Below are positions 31,061 through 39,676 of a stretch of DNA of 64,000 nucleotides, in pieces. The stretch is from the IMG/VR virus record IMGVR_UViG_3300023440_000001, positions 62,001-126,000 of that record; one strand, written 5' to 3'. A program made the translations under genes and the position numbers. How positions within the stretch are numbered: the first letter of the stretch is position 1; each line of letters begins with the position of its first letter. The notes under the pieces were generated by a model that saw nothing but the letters and a program-made list of their open reading frames with translations, was not told the origin of the DNA and ran no database searches. The stretch comes from a virus.

Positions 31061-31119
31061 GTGACATATCTATTCATGCTATATTCTCCATCGTATGTAA
31101 ACAATGGAGGAAGCGTTCT

Positions 31120-31311
31120 ATGGTTTATACAGTTAAGTGTGCCAGCTGTGGTAAGACGTCTGATGTCTTCGTTCATACCTATGATGCTAGACTGACCTGT
31201 CCGAACTGTGGTAGCGAGTCTGTTACCAGGCAATTCGGTCAGCCGGGTCTAATATTCAAAGGCGAAGGCTTCTATGTAACGGATTACAAACGGAAGGGTA
31301 AAGAACGGTGA
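31120..31311 (+). CDS. FmdB-like zinc-ribbon protein, 63 aa
   Basis: Matches the FmdB/'putative regulatory' zinc ribbon: YTVKCASCGK, a spacer with VHTYDARLTCPNCGSES, then GLIFKGEGFYVTDYKRKG (FKGxGWYxTDY in the family). One zinc ion in two CxxC knuckles. Role in phages unknown. SD GGAGG; overlaps the next gene by 4 bases. Confidence 0.8.
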   Translation: MVYTVKCASCGKTSDVFVHTYDARLTCPNCGSESVTRQFGQPGLIFKGEGFYVTDYKRKGKER

Positions 31312-31592
31312 TCTATATTATCACCAACAACTATCAATCTGCCAAAGCGTTCGCTTATTCCCGAAACTGGGCACTGAACAGTTATCGAATTATAACAACC
31401 GAGACAGAGTTACATGGGCTAAAGTTTGATAAGTCAGATGAATTCTATGTAGTTGAGGTGCCGGATCAGGAGCCAATTAGTCCCGGCGTCTTTCTCCGTT
31501 TACAGTTTGAAATGGAGAAGATCAAGTCTGAATTGGATTTGCTTTCTGATTTGAAGGAGAATGTGGGAGCGGAAGACGACTTCGTTATTTAA
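31308..31592 (+). CDS. Hypothetical protein, 94 aa
   Basis: ATGA-type overlap (GTGATC) with the FmdB-like gene. Alpha/beta start (MIYIITNNYQSAKAFAYSRN) and an acidic helical C-terminus. The first half resembles a small Rossmann-like fold but is too short to assign. Confidence 0.58.
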   Translation: MIYIITNNYQSAKAFAYSRNWALNSYRIITTETELHGLKFDKSDEFYVVEVPDQEPISPGVFLRLQFEMEKIKSELDLLSDLKENVGAEDDFVI

Positions 31593-31607
31593 TAGAGGAG
31601 GATACTC

Positions 31608-31952
31608 ATGGCAGTATTTGATCTGAGAACTATCTATTCCGGTAAGATCGAAGTTACCCGGAAGGAGCTAAAGGACATCAACAGAATCAGTCGTCAGGTT
31701 CACGACAACATCAAGGAAGTGTTCCTTGCTTTTCTGGAGAATCGTGAACAGGACTATGTAAGGCAGAAGATTGCAGAGCTGGCCGTTCATGAAGCTGAAT
31801 TGTCCAGTCTGGAAACCGAGATGCTTGGTAGTAATACCGACTCGATAGTAATCGAGAAGGTAAAGATGACTCTGAGTGCTGTCCGAAGAGCACAACAACG
31901 GCTGGAGAGAATCCTGAGCTCTCTGCAAAACGAAGCTAATAACGCAACCTAA
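31608..31952 (+). CDS. Coiled-coil protein, 114 aa
   Basis: SD GAGGAGG. Helical with heptad-like spacing across residues 20-105 (VRRAQQRLERILSSLQNEAN). Directly upstream of the DNA polymerase, so it may be a polymerase accessory; only position supports this. Confidence 0.58.
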   Translation: MAVFDLRTIYSGKIEVTRKELKDINRISRQVHDNIKEVFLAFLENREQDYVRQKIAELAVHEAELSSLETEMLGSNTDSIVIEKVKMTLSAVRRAQQRLERILSSLQNEANNAT

Positions 31953-31966
31953 TGGGAGTGTCTGCG

Positions 31967-34774
31967 ATGAACTGGCAAGTAAACGATTCCAGTAAGCTGC
32001 GAGCGTTTCGAGAGAGTTTGACTGAGTGCTACTTATGCCCCCTTTACTCTGAACTGGGAAAGACTGCTGGCAGTGCCAAAGGTCTGGCCCCGGTCGTGAG
32101 TAGAGGAGAAGGTCGGGTTATGTTTATTGGTATGGCACCTTCTAATGTAGAACATAACACTGGCAAACCATTTGGTGAGGCACTTGGTGAGACGTTGGCA
32201 GAACTGATGAAGAAGCATGTGGGCCTGTTGATTGATGTGGATACATATATGACCAACCTGATCAAGTGTAATCCTTATACCAAACCGACGAATATGAAAC
32301 GTGGTCATATGCGGAACTGTTCGATTCACCTGGGAAAGGAACTGGAACTGGTGGACCCGGTAATTGTGGTGTTCATGGGTAAGGATATCTTTAATGCTAT
32401 TGGCTACGCAGATGAGCTTCCTGGTATTGGAGTGCCTTTCCAGGGAACGCTCTTTGGTAAGAAGCGCTGGATGTACGTAATGAATAATCCCGGTGTGATT
32501 ACCAAGAGTATGTCCCAGCGAAAGAGCTTTATTACTCAGCTGCGTAATCTTGCCAGGTGGTTGAAAGAGCACACGACCTTTTATCAGGATAAAGGCATGG
32601 CACCACCAGAGTTCGTGGAGTATGCCGAGCCCAGATATGTGCTGATAAATACCATTGAAAAGGCCCGCAACATGGTCAAATGGTTTAAACGCAGCGGTGC
32701 TAAATACATGGCTCTGGATACCGAAACTACCGGGCTGAATCTGTTTGACCCGAAATGGTACGTGGTTGGTGTGTCACTGTCCATTGATGAACGAGTTGGT
32801 TATTATCTACCCATTGGTCATCGTAGTCGTCCCAGCTCGCTGATTAAGAAGGATATTCAGCAGTTGACTAAAGAAGAGCTGAAGAAGATACTGGAGTACC
32901 TGCTCTTCGATCTAAAGCTCATCCCGATCTTTCATAACTACGCCTATGATTATCGGGTGTTGAAAAAGCTGGATATTCAGGTGGATAAGCTGGATCCGGA
33001 TAACAGTATCTGGTATCATGATACCATGATCCTGAGTTACCTGGAGAACGAGAACGACACGCTGGGCTTAAAAGACCTGACCTTTCGGCATTTCGGTATC
33101 CAGGCGGACAAGTTTAAAGACGTGGCTGAACATAGTAAGTTTCAGTACGTGGATCTGGAAAAGGCCACTGCTTATGCTGCGGCTGATGCAGTAAATACAC
33201 TGCGTCTGTTCAACCGGGCACGTAAGGTTGTTCATAAGGAAAGCATCACCAAGACCGGTGGAAAGCTGCTGGAACGTATCTATCCGGTTGAGTTGAAGAC
33301 TGCCCGTATCATGGCCGATGCAATTGATCTCGGTCTGGCTATTGATCTCGATTATCTGAAAGCGTTAAGACTCCGTCTGCTGAAGGAAGAGCGCGAGTTA
33401 TATGATAAACTGGATAGCTTCAATAACATTATTGATCACAGCAGCACCTATCAGCTGGACAAGTTAATGGGAAGTCTGTTGGATAATGCGTCCCGACAGA
33501 GTTATGAAGATCAGTACGGCTGGGCGGCTGACGAAGATCATCTGAAAACACTGCGAGACTTTGTGAAGAAGTCCTATGAATCCAGTAAGTTCCGCTGGAC
33601 ACCCGAGAAGCTCGATGACTATATCAAGACACTCCTGGTCTGGCGTCGAGTCAATAAGATGCTCAGTACCTACGTAGACGCTCTGATCGAGAAGCATGTG
33701 GTAGATGAAAGTGGTACCCCAATCATTCACGGTTCCTTTAAGACAATCGGAACCACCAGCGGTCGCATGTCTTCTCAGGATCCCAACCTGCAGAACCTGC
33801 CACGGGAAGCGCCCAAACCACCTAAGGTCTGTCAATACTGTGGTCATGAGACTGTTACTCTGGTAGATGGCTCCGGCCATGAGACGGTTGTCAATTGGTA
33901 TGACAGCGTGGATTCTACCGGCGGTGTTTTCACCTGTGCCAAATGCGGTAAGCAAACTTCTAACTATCAGGTGGACATTCGGCGCGCTTTCGTGGCCAGA
34001 CCGAATAAATGCTTTCTAACTTGTGATTGGGATGCGATGGAGCTTAAGGTCGCTGCTGCTGTCTCAGGTGATAAACGCCTATTGGAAATCATGGAAGGGC
34101 AGGTGAGAGAACCTGATAATCCTAACTATGACATGCACCGGGTAACAGCAGCCGGAATCTTCGGGTGCAAACCAGAAGAAGTGACTAAGGAACAGAGGCA
34201 GGCGGCTAAACCGGTAGGATTTGGATGTCTCTATCTTATAACCGAAGTTGGTCTGGCTAATAACCTGCGCACCATGGCCGGTATTGAAGTTACCGTAGAA
34301 GAAGCCAAAGAGTGGATCAAGAACTTCTTTGACACCTATCCAGGTCTACTCGAGAACTGGATCCATCCCGGCCGTTGGAAGCTGAAAACCGAAGGGTATA
34401 TCACCCATCCCTATGGTCGTATCAGACGTGTGTCACGAGATCCGTCTGAAGCAGAGATCCGTAGTGCCTTGAACTTTACCATTCAGGGATGGTGCGCTTC
34501 CATCATGAAAGAATCGCTGGTCAAAATCGATGAAGCTTTTCAGGGCGATCCGGGGATCAATATCGTTACTGTTATTCATGATGAAATCGTTGTAGAGTGT
34601 CCCATAGAAAAGGCTCCGGAAGTCGCTCAGGTGGTGAAAGAAGCTATGAACATTAAGATCAAAGATAAGGCTGAAGTTCAACTGACGGCGACCCCGGAGA
34701 TCAAGTTTAATCTGAGTAAGGCAGCCAAGACCTATTCGGTTGAAGAGTTTGAGAAAGCGTTCTTGAAGAAGTAG
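31967..34774 (+). CDS. polA: Family A DNA polymerase with N-terminal UDG-like domain
   Basis: 935 residues; ATG 31967 behind GGGAG. Domains in order: UDG-like (~1-200; CYLCPLYSELGKT, FIGMAPSN, NLIKCNPYTKP). 3'-5' exonuclease (~235-430; LDTETTGL, IPIFHNYAYDY, YHDTMI, AAADAV). Polymerase: GTTSGRMSSQDPNLQNLPR, a zinc-ribbon insertion of ~45 residues (CQYCG ... CAKCG, ~617-660), motif A CDWDAMELK (~685), O-helix RQAAKPVGFGCLYLI with the Phe that favours dNTP over ddNTP, and motif C VIHDEIVVE (~870). The main replicative enzyme, high fidelity by its DTET exonuclease. UDG-polymerase fusion is known in SPO1; the zinc insertion is unusual. Confidence 0.95.
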   Translation: MNWQVNDSSKLRAFRESLTECYLCPLYSELGKTAGSAKGLAPVVSRGEGRVMFIGMAPSNVEHNTGKPFGEALGETLAELMKKHVGLLIDVDTYMTNLIKCNPYTKPTNMKRGHMRNCSIHLGKELELVDPVIVVFMGKDIFNAIGYADELPGIGVPFQGTLFGKKRWMYVMNNPGVITKSMSQRKSFITQLRNLARWLKEHTTFYQDKGMAPPEFVEYAEPRYVLINTIEKARNMVKWFKRSGAKYMALDTETTGLNLFDPKWYVVGVSLSIDERVGYYLPIGHRSRPSSLIKKDIQQLTKEELKKILEYLLFDLKLIPIFHNYAYDYRVLKKLDIQVDKLDPDNSIWYHDTMILSYLENENDTLGLKDLTFRHFGIQADKFKDVAEHSKFQYVDLEKATAYAAADAVNTLRLFNRARKVVHKESITKTGGKLLERIYPVELKTARIMADAIDLGLAIDLDYLKALRLRLLKEERELYDKLDSFNNIIDHSSTYQLDKLMGSLLDNASRQSYEDQYGWAADEDHLKTLRDFVKKSYESSKFRWTPEKLDDYIKTLLVWRRVNKMLSTYVDALIEKHVVDESGTPIIHGSFKTIGTTSGRMSSQDPNLQNLPREAPKPPKVCQYCGHETVTLVDGSGHETVVNWYDSVDSTGGVFTCAKCGKQTSNYQVDIRRAFVARPNKCFLTCDWDAMELKVAAAVSGDKRLLEIMEGQVREPDNPNYDMHRVTAAGIFGCKPEEVTKEQRQAAKPVGFGCLYLITEVGLANNLRTMAGIEVTVEEAKEWIKNFFDTYPGLLENWIHPGRWKLKTEGYITHPYGRIRRVSRDPSEAEIRSALNFTIQGWCASIMKESLVKIDEAFQGDPGINIVTVIHDEIVVECPIEKAPEVAQVVKEAMNIKIKDKAEVQLTATPEIKFNLSKAAKTYSVEEFEKAFLKK

Positions 34775-34805
34775 ACTATTAGATATGATCCTAACATAGG
34801 TTTGT

Positions 34806-34830
34806 GTCTACTGATCGAAATCTGATTCAC
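34806..34830 (+). promoter_or_regulatory. Bipartite GTCTAC-N13-ATTCAC element, copy 7 (divergent)
   Basis: GTCTAC (34806-34811), exactly 13 bases, ATTCAC (34825-34830). The left palindrome arm is not adjacent; a GTAGAC lies 35 bases upstream at 34771, overlapping the polymerase stop, and the TCCC extension is missing (CTTT instead). Retention of both boxes and spacing suggests these are the functional core. Precedes the methyltransferase gene. Confidence 0.55.
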
Positions 34831-34852
34831 CTTTTGCTATGAAGGGTATGCT

Positions 34853-36298
34853 ATGGCAGCAAGATCTTATGATGAATTATCCAGAGATGATCTTATTGAT
34901 ATTATAAATAGACTTAAACGTCGCAAGAGGTATGGATTGGTATGGGAGGAAGAGAAAGTACAGGAAAGGTTTGATGAGGAAGCTCGAAACGCTTATCCGA
35001 TTTTAAAGGCTGTAGAAGAAAGGGATGTCTTAACTAATCCAAAAGAACCGGTGAACCTTTTAATTGAAGGTGATAACCTACATACATTAAGTGTATTAAA
35101 CTACACTCATCAAGGTAGTATAGACATCATCTACATCGACCCACCCTATAACACCGGCAACAAAGACTTCAAATACAACGACCATTGGGCAGACAAAGAA
35201 GATGTATACCGCCATTCCAAGTGGCTTTCATTTATGAAACCCCGCTTACAACTAGCCCGCAACTTACTCAAAGATACCGGCGTCATCTTTGTTTCTATTG
35301 ACGACAACGAGTTCGCTCAATTGAAATTGTTAATGGATGAGGTATTTGAGGAATCAAACTATATTACAACTCAGATTTGGGTTAAGAATGCAATTAAGAA
35401 CAATGTTAGAACATTGAGTGTGGTACATGAGTATATACTTACGTACGCTAGGAGTAAGTCTTCTCTCGTTACTAAAGGTTCGGCATTTGCGGTATCTAAA
35501 CCTGGTATTAATGAGGTATTTCGTCTTCGAGATGATTTCCTCCATGAAGATCTGACTCTATACGAAAGTCCACATAAAGAACTTGAACAGCGTCTAAGGA
35601 AGTTCTATAGGTCTAATAAGCATCTTAAGGGTATTAGTCATTACAAGTTTGTTGAACCTGAAACCCTCAGGATTTATGCTATTGACAACATCTCCGCCCC
35701 AGGTGGTAATGGTAAGCAATATGATATTATTCACCCAGTTACTGGTAAGCCTTGTAAACGACCTGCTGGCGGCTACCGCTTTACTGAAAAGACAATGAGA
35801 GAACTATTGTCTACAAACCAAATCCACTTTGGTAAGGATGAGACCACAGTACCGCGCTTCAAGCGCTATCTTGATACTGTAGAAATGGAGGTACCTAAGT
35901 CTGTTATTAATAATAATGATGATGGAACTAGAGAACTGCAATCAATACTTAATGAAACATCGTTTTCATATCCTAAACCTACTTCACTTATTAAGTACCT
36001 AATCCAAGTCACTAATAATCCCAATGCCATCGTCCTCGACTTCTTCGCCGGTTCAGGTACCACGGGCCACGCCGTCCTTCAGCTGAATAAAGAAGACGGC
36101 GGTAACCGTCAATTCATACTCGTTACCAATAACGAAAACAACATCTGCACAGACGTATGCTACCCCCGCATTCAGAAAGTCATTCACGGCTATACTACCC
36201 CAAAGGGCAAAGAAGTTCCTGGCCTGGGTGGTAATCTAAAGTATTATAGAGTTGGGCTTGTTGCTAAGTTGTCTAATTCAGATGAGATGAAAGTATAA
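34853..36298 (+). CDS. Orphan adenine-specific DNA methyltransferase (type III Mod-like)
   Basis: 481 residues. Beta-class N6-adenine methyltransferase: catalytic DPPYNTG (~96-102) comes before the SAM motif FFAGSGTTGHA (~397). Between them is a long target-recognition region. N-terminal helix-rich segment as in Mod/YhdJ relatives. No restriction subunit nearby, so probably protects phage DNA from host nucleases. The gene is a mosaic: the segments around the two catalytic motifs (35120-35330 and 36010-36230) use C-ending codons, while the rest (34853-35110, 35331-36005) is A/T-rich, unlike neighbours. This suggests recent transfer and recombination of the recognition domain. Confidence 0.88.
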   Translation: MAARSYDELSRDDLIDIINRLKRRKRYGLVWEEEKVQERFDEEARNAYPILKAVEERDVLTNPKEPVNLLIEGDNLHTLSVLNYTHQGSIDIIYIDPPYNTGNKDFKYNDHWADKEDVYRHSKWLSFMKPRLQLARNLLKDTGVIFVSIDDNEFAQLKLLMDEVFEESNYITTQIWVKNAIKNNVRTLSVVHEYILTYARSKSSLVTKGSAFAVSKPGINEVFRLRDDFLHEDLTLYESPHKELEQRLRKFYRSNKHLKGISHYKFVEPETLRIYAIDNISAPGGNGKQYDIIHPVTGKPCKRPAGGYRFTEKTMRELLSTNQIHFGKDETTVPRFKRYLDTVEMEVPKSVINNNDDGTRELQSILNETSFSYPKPTSLIKYLIQVTNNPNAIVLDFFAGSGTTGHAVLQLNKEDGGNRQFILVTNNENNICTDVCYPRIQKVIHGYTTPKGKEVPGLGGNLKYYRVGLVAKLSNSDEMKV

Positions 36299-36347
36299 AT
36301 GTCATATATGTGTGTTTCGGTGCTATGCATTCATAGGACTATACTTA

Positions 36348-36515
36348 ATGAGACAGTTGATGACTACTGGTACTTATATTAAAGATCTGGTCGTCTTCCC
36401 GATACATTCCTGTGGCCAGCAGGCAATCAGCGGTTTGGAATTGATTCGCCAGTTAATTGTAGATCTGGGAAAGGTTCTGCATCAGTTAATATTAATTGTA
36501 AGAAGTGAACATTAG
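36348..36515 (+). CDS. Possible small protein, 55 aa
   Basis: Lies in the 249-base gap after the methyltransferase. Weak SD (AGGA 11 bases upstream). The C-terminal half is a plausible amphipathic helix (ELIRQLIVDLGKVLHQLILIV). A/T-rich like the methyltransferase, so it may have arrived with it. Real or fortuitous is unclear. Confidence 0.35.
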   Translation: MRQLMTTGTYIKDLVVFPIHSCGQQAISGLELIRQLIVDLGKVLHQLILIVRSEH

Positions 36516-36546
36516 GGTACTTAACTTAATTAATAGGGAGACAGAA

Positions 36547-36813
36547 ATGCATATTACATTTGATGAGTTCATTAAGTATTATCGGCCTATTAAGAACCCG
36601 TTTAATAGTAGTGCTTCTATTGATGGTTATATGTTTGAGTCCTATGGAGATGAGCTGGTGTTTGTTCAGCTAATTGACGACAGACATATCTGGTCGGTTA
36701 TTGATGAGGATGGAATAACTTATATCTGTCCAGGTTATCATATTGTCAACCGGCTTGGTTACATTATAACTCTTTCTCCATGTGTAATCGATGTAGAAGT
36801 TGATCTAGATTAA
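36547..36813 (+). CDS. Conserved phage hypothetical protein, 88 aa
   Basis: SD AGGGAG. Sequence FDEFIKYYRPIKNPFNSSAS ... HIWSVIDEDGITYICPGYHIVNRLGYIIT has the feel of a small family present in diverse phages (ETYG-x-E, GYHxVNRxxY). No function known. Beta-rich, acidic. Confidence 0.62.
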   Translation: MHITFDEFIKYYRPIKNPFNSSASIDGYMFESYGDELVFVQLIDDRHIWSVIDEDGITYICPGYHIVNRLGYIITLSPCVIDVEVDLD

Positions 36814-36883
36814 GTTGGATTATATTGTGTCCTACTGTTGAGTAGGTATATTAACTTAACATTAATAATAAGGAGTAATTACT

Positions 36884-37309
36884 ATGGCTGATTGGTTCGG
36901 AACAGCTCGTTCTAACTACTTTGAAGTTAATGATCCGGAGAAGTTCGAAGCCTTCTGTGAGAAGTGGGATTTGGAACCCAATTCTGCTATAATTGAAGGT
37001 AAGAAACTGTATATGTTTATTGCTGACACCTATAATGGTGGTCTACCCAGCTCATTATACGTTGAGGATGAGGATGGAGAGATCGTTGAAGAGTTGTACT
37101 TCAAGGACTTTCTTAGGGAGCTGACTACTCACTTAAAGCCCGGGTATGTTGCTATTCTGATTGAAGTGGGTAACGAAGCACTTCGTTATCTTACAGGTAG
37201 TGCGGTTGCTATTAATCATAAAGGTGAATCAATCTCAATTGATTTGACAAGTGCAATTCTTAAGGAAGCGGAGAAGCTTGGTGAAATCGTTACCCCACCT
37301 GAGTATTAA
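36884..37309 (+). CDS. Conserved plasmid/phage hypothetical protein, 141 aa
   Basis: Starts MADWFGTARSNYFEVNDPEKF, a start shared by a family of unknown function on plasmids and phages. Then acidic alpha/beta sequence with LRELTTHLKPGYVAILIEVG. SD AAGGAG. Soluble; no catalytic motif. Confidence 0.65.
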   Translation: MADWFGTARSNYFEVNDPEKFEAFCEKWDLEPNSAIIEGKKLYMFIADTYNGGLPSSLYVEDEDGEIVEELYFKDFLRELTTHLKPGYVAILIEVGNEALRYLTGSAVAINHKGESISIDLTSAILKEAEKLGEIVTPPEY

Positions 37310-37330
37310 TACTAATACCCGGAGTAGGTT

Positions 37331-38068
37331 ATGTCTTCATTGCACTATATATCCATTCTTGCCGGTGGCAGCTGTCCTAAAGGCTGCCACTTCTGTGTAG
37401 GTCGTGGGATAAGAGATGAAGAACAGCCACCACACTTTGCCGACATTCATCTTATCACAGACTTTCTGGAAGCCATGCGAGAGCGGACCGATGAGTTCTC
37501 CATATCTGGCAGTACTTCGGATCCACTTTACCTGGATAAAGAATCCTATGAGAATGTTCTGATTCCAATAATCATCTATGCCAAGCAACTCGGGTATCGA
37601 GTATCGCTGCACACCGTTGTGGTTTCCAGGAAGAAGTTTGATGATCTGTTCTATTTTAATGTAGACGAGATATGTGTATCAATTCACGACTACGATGAAG
37701 CAAAGGCAGAGATCATCAATTCTTATGCACCACAGTACCGAGATCGCTTTCGTATCTCTAGTGTCTGTCATAATGGGAATCGGGCCATCTTTGAAACGCC
37801 CGCTTTCTTCGAACTCTACGATGTGTCACGTTTTACCATCAGGCGTAATATCTTTGATCCGGACATGCCGGACCCGGTGATCCCATTCTATCGGTTGTAT
37901 GCAAAGACGGACTTTGGACAGAAATGGTACCTGACACCCAAAGAGCAGGTAATCGCTCTGTGGGACTTTACGAAAGCGAATGAACATATCAATGCCCTGT
38001 ACCTGTGGTCGGATGGTCGTATTAAACAGCAGTGTTACTGGTATACAATTCATGAGTTATCTGAGTAG
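37331..38068 (+). CDS. Radical SAM protein, 245 aa
   Basis: Cysteine triad C-x3-C-x2-C in GGSCPKGCHFCVGRG (Cys 15, 19, 22) binds the [4Fe-4S] cluster that cleaves SAM. Downstream strands (FSISGSTSDPLYL; YRVSLHTVVVSRK; EICVSIHDYD) fit a partial TIM barrel. Shorter than most family members and without an obvious SPASM domain. The C-terminal CYWYTIHE may be another ligand site. Substrate unknown; the next gene has a Cys-His-Asp pattern and may be a partner. Confidence 0.8.
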   Translation: MSSLHYISILAGGSCPKGCHFCVGRGIRDEEQPPHFADIHLITDFLEAMRERTDEFSISGSTSDPLYLDKESYENVLIPIIIYAKQLGYRVSLHTVVVSRKKFDDLFYFNVDEICVSIHDYDEAKAEIINSYAPQYRDRFRISSVCHNGNRAIFETPAFFELYDVSRFTIRRNIFDPDMPDPVIPFYRLYAKTDFGQKWYLTPKEQVIALWDFTKANEHINALYLWSDGRIKQQCYWYTIHELSE

Positions 38069-38077
38069 GAGTTTGTT

Positions 38078-38512
38078 ATGGACATCAAGCGAATAGAAGC
38101 ATGGATGGAATATGTGCATCAGTTGGCCTTTAAAGGTACAAAGCGGGAAGGCTTTTTCCCTGCTTTTAAGGATCAGGCTGAGGTTTTCGATACGGTTGAT
38201 ATTGTTCGCAGTAAGGAGTTACGTGACAACTATCTGTTGCGACCCCGTTACTGCTTTTATAACTGTCAGATGACCGTTTTGGAAACTCATTATAACTATC
38301 AGTATTACGAGGGATACGCATTAAACTCAATTGGTCTGCCAATCCATCACGCCTGGTTAGTCGGTGATGGTTCTGTTATTGATCCGACCTGGGAAGAACC
38401 CGGTCAGATTTACTATGGCATTCATATCCCCCGGGAGTATATCCGTAAGGTTATCCTGGAGGAAGAGTTTGCCCGGGATCTGATGTTTGACTACTTACTG
38501 CAGGAGGTGTAG
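38078..38512 (+). CDS. Transglutaminase/papain-like fold candidate, 144 aa
   Basis: Pattern CFYNCQMTVLE ... YYEGYALNSIG ... HHAWLVGDGSVIDPTWE gives Cys, His and Asp in the order and spacing of small transglutaminase-like/cysteine-peptidase folds found as phage hypotheticals. Activity is not proven. SD AGGAG; sits between the radical SAM gene and a small zinc protein. Confidence 0.55.
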   Translation: MDIKRIEAWMEYVHQLAFKGTKREGFFPAFKDQAEVFDTVDIVRSKELRDNYLLRPRYCFYNCQMTVLETHYNYQYYEGYALNSIGLPIHHAWLVGDGSVIDPTWEEPGQIYYGIHIPREYIRKVILEEEFARDLMFDYLLQEV

Positions 38513-38710
38513 ATGGCGTACTGTCAGATGTGTGGTATTGAAATACCCGACGGTCAATCGGTCTGTTCCATGTGTTACGGAGACCCGTACTACGGTAGTG
38601 ATGGGTACTATCTGGAACAGATGATGATCGCTCTGGAGAAGGAGTTTGAGGAGGAACAGCTGATGTATGAGCTTTCACAACAAAAAGAGAAGGAGAGGAA
38701 AGCGTCATGA
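38513..38710 (+). CDS. Small zinc-ribbon/helix protein, 65 aa
   Basis: Zero gap to the upstream stop, SD CAGGAGG. CQMC ... CSMC zinc ribbon in the first 22 residues, then a long acidic-basic helix (KEFEEEQLMYELSQQKEKER). Overlaps the next gene by 4 bases. Confidence 0.65.
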   Translation: MAYCQMCGIEIPDGQSVCSMCYGDPYYGSDGYYLEQMMIALEKEFEEEQLMYELSQQKEKERKAS

Positions 38711-39204
38711 AACTGTATCATATTGTTTACAGTGCGGCCAGCGGTAATATTGATGATATCTTTGATCTCTTCGTCGAATGCGACAATGCAATCGAAGCGT
38801 TATATGTACTTATGCTTTATGAATTGGGAGCAAGGTTGGACGATATTCCACTTCCGGATCCGGCTGAGATAGAGAGTCTGGAACAGCTGAATCAGATGCT
38901 GGTCAAGATGTATCTGAGTGATGAATTCTATGATTCGATCTTTGGTGGCGGTGACTGGGTTTACTTTGATGCTCAGATTGAACCGTTTGTCTGTGATCCA
39001 CTGGACTTTCCGTATCGATATAACTTCTCGATTTCAGATCGGGATCTGTATTCTAAAACGCACAAAGAGCTGATTGAGTTTATCCAGTCCAATCGATCAG
39101 GTCCAGAGATTGTATATCGTTCACAGATTCCTAAAGACATTCTGGAAGAGGCTCGTAAGTATGTTGAATCGGTTAGACAACAACTGGAAGGAGTGCGAAC
39201 ATGA
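38707..39204 (+). CDS. Hypothetical acidic protein, 165 aa
   Basis: ATGA overlap with the zinc protein. Acidic alpha/beta protein, FDLFVECDNAIEALYVLMLY near the start and a C-terminal helix. Overlaps the next gene by 4 bases. No family. Confidence 0.6.
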   Translation: MKLYHIVYSAASGNIDDIFDLFVECDNAIEALYVLMLYELGARLDDIPLPDPAEIESLEQLNQMLVKMYLSDEFYDSIFGGGDWVYFDAQIEPFVCDPLDFPYRYNFSISDRDLYSKTHKELIEFIQSNRSGPEIVYRSQIPKDILEEARKYVESVRQQLEGVRT

Positions 39205-39599
39205 TATTCCAAGAAAGCGATCTGATCCTGGTACTGGCCATGTATAAAATGATGGACAGACTTTCCGAGAAGTACAATCTGTCATGGTCAGACCTTCCCC
39301 TTGAAGCCTTTAGAGTAGCTTCTCAACTGGAAGAAGATAAGCAGGATGAAGTTGTAGATAAGGCTGAGCAGATATACAAACAGTTACGTGATGGGGAACA
39401 ATACTATCTAATCATTGTCTGGGGATGTGTAGAACCTAGTGTTTACGATGGTCCCTTTTATAGCTATGATGACCTGTTGAGTGCGACTCGTAAGTTATAT
39501 GAAGAGGGAGGTAGTGATGCTGACACATACATTGGACTAAAGGTCAGTATTAACGGACCACAGGTCTTTAGCTTTTCGACTGAAGAGTTAGAAGGTTAA
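39201..39599 (+). CDS. Hypothetical protein, 132 aa
   Basis: ATGA overlap with the previous gene. Helical N-terminal half, beta-rich C-terminal half (QYYLIIVWGCVEPSVYDGPF; YIGLKVSINGPQVFSFS). No family. Followed by a terminator-like hairpin. Confidence 0.6.
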   Translation: MIFQESDLILVLAMYKMMDRLSEKYNLSWSDLPLEAFRVASQLEEDKQDEVVDKAEQIYKQLRDGEQYYLIIVWGCVEPSVYDGPFYSYDDLLSATRKLYEEGGSDADTYIGLKVSINGPQVFSFSTEELEG

Positions 39600-39605
39600 T
39601 CCCGT

Positions 39606-39624
39606 GGCGGGTTCCTGTCCCGCC
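39606..39624 (+). terminator. GC hairpin, terminator-like
   Basis: GGCGGG-TTCCTGT-CCCGCC with one extra flanking pair, 7 bases after the stop of the 132-aa gene and about 50 bases before the sigma factor gene. Weak U-run, so termination is uncertain. Confidence 0.45.
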
Positions 39625-39676
39625 GCCGGATTCATATCCCAAACAATTAACCCGGAAGGTGGAGCAATGATACATA

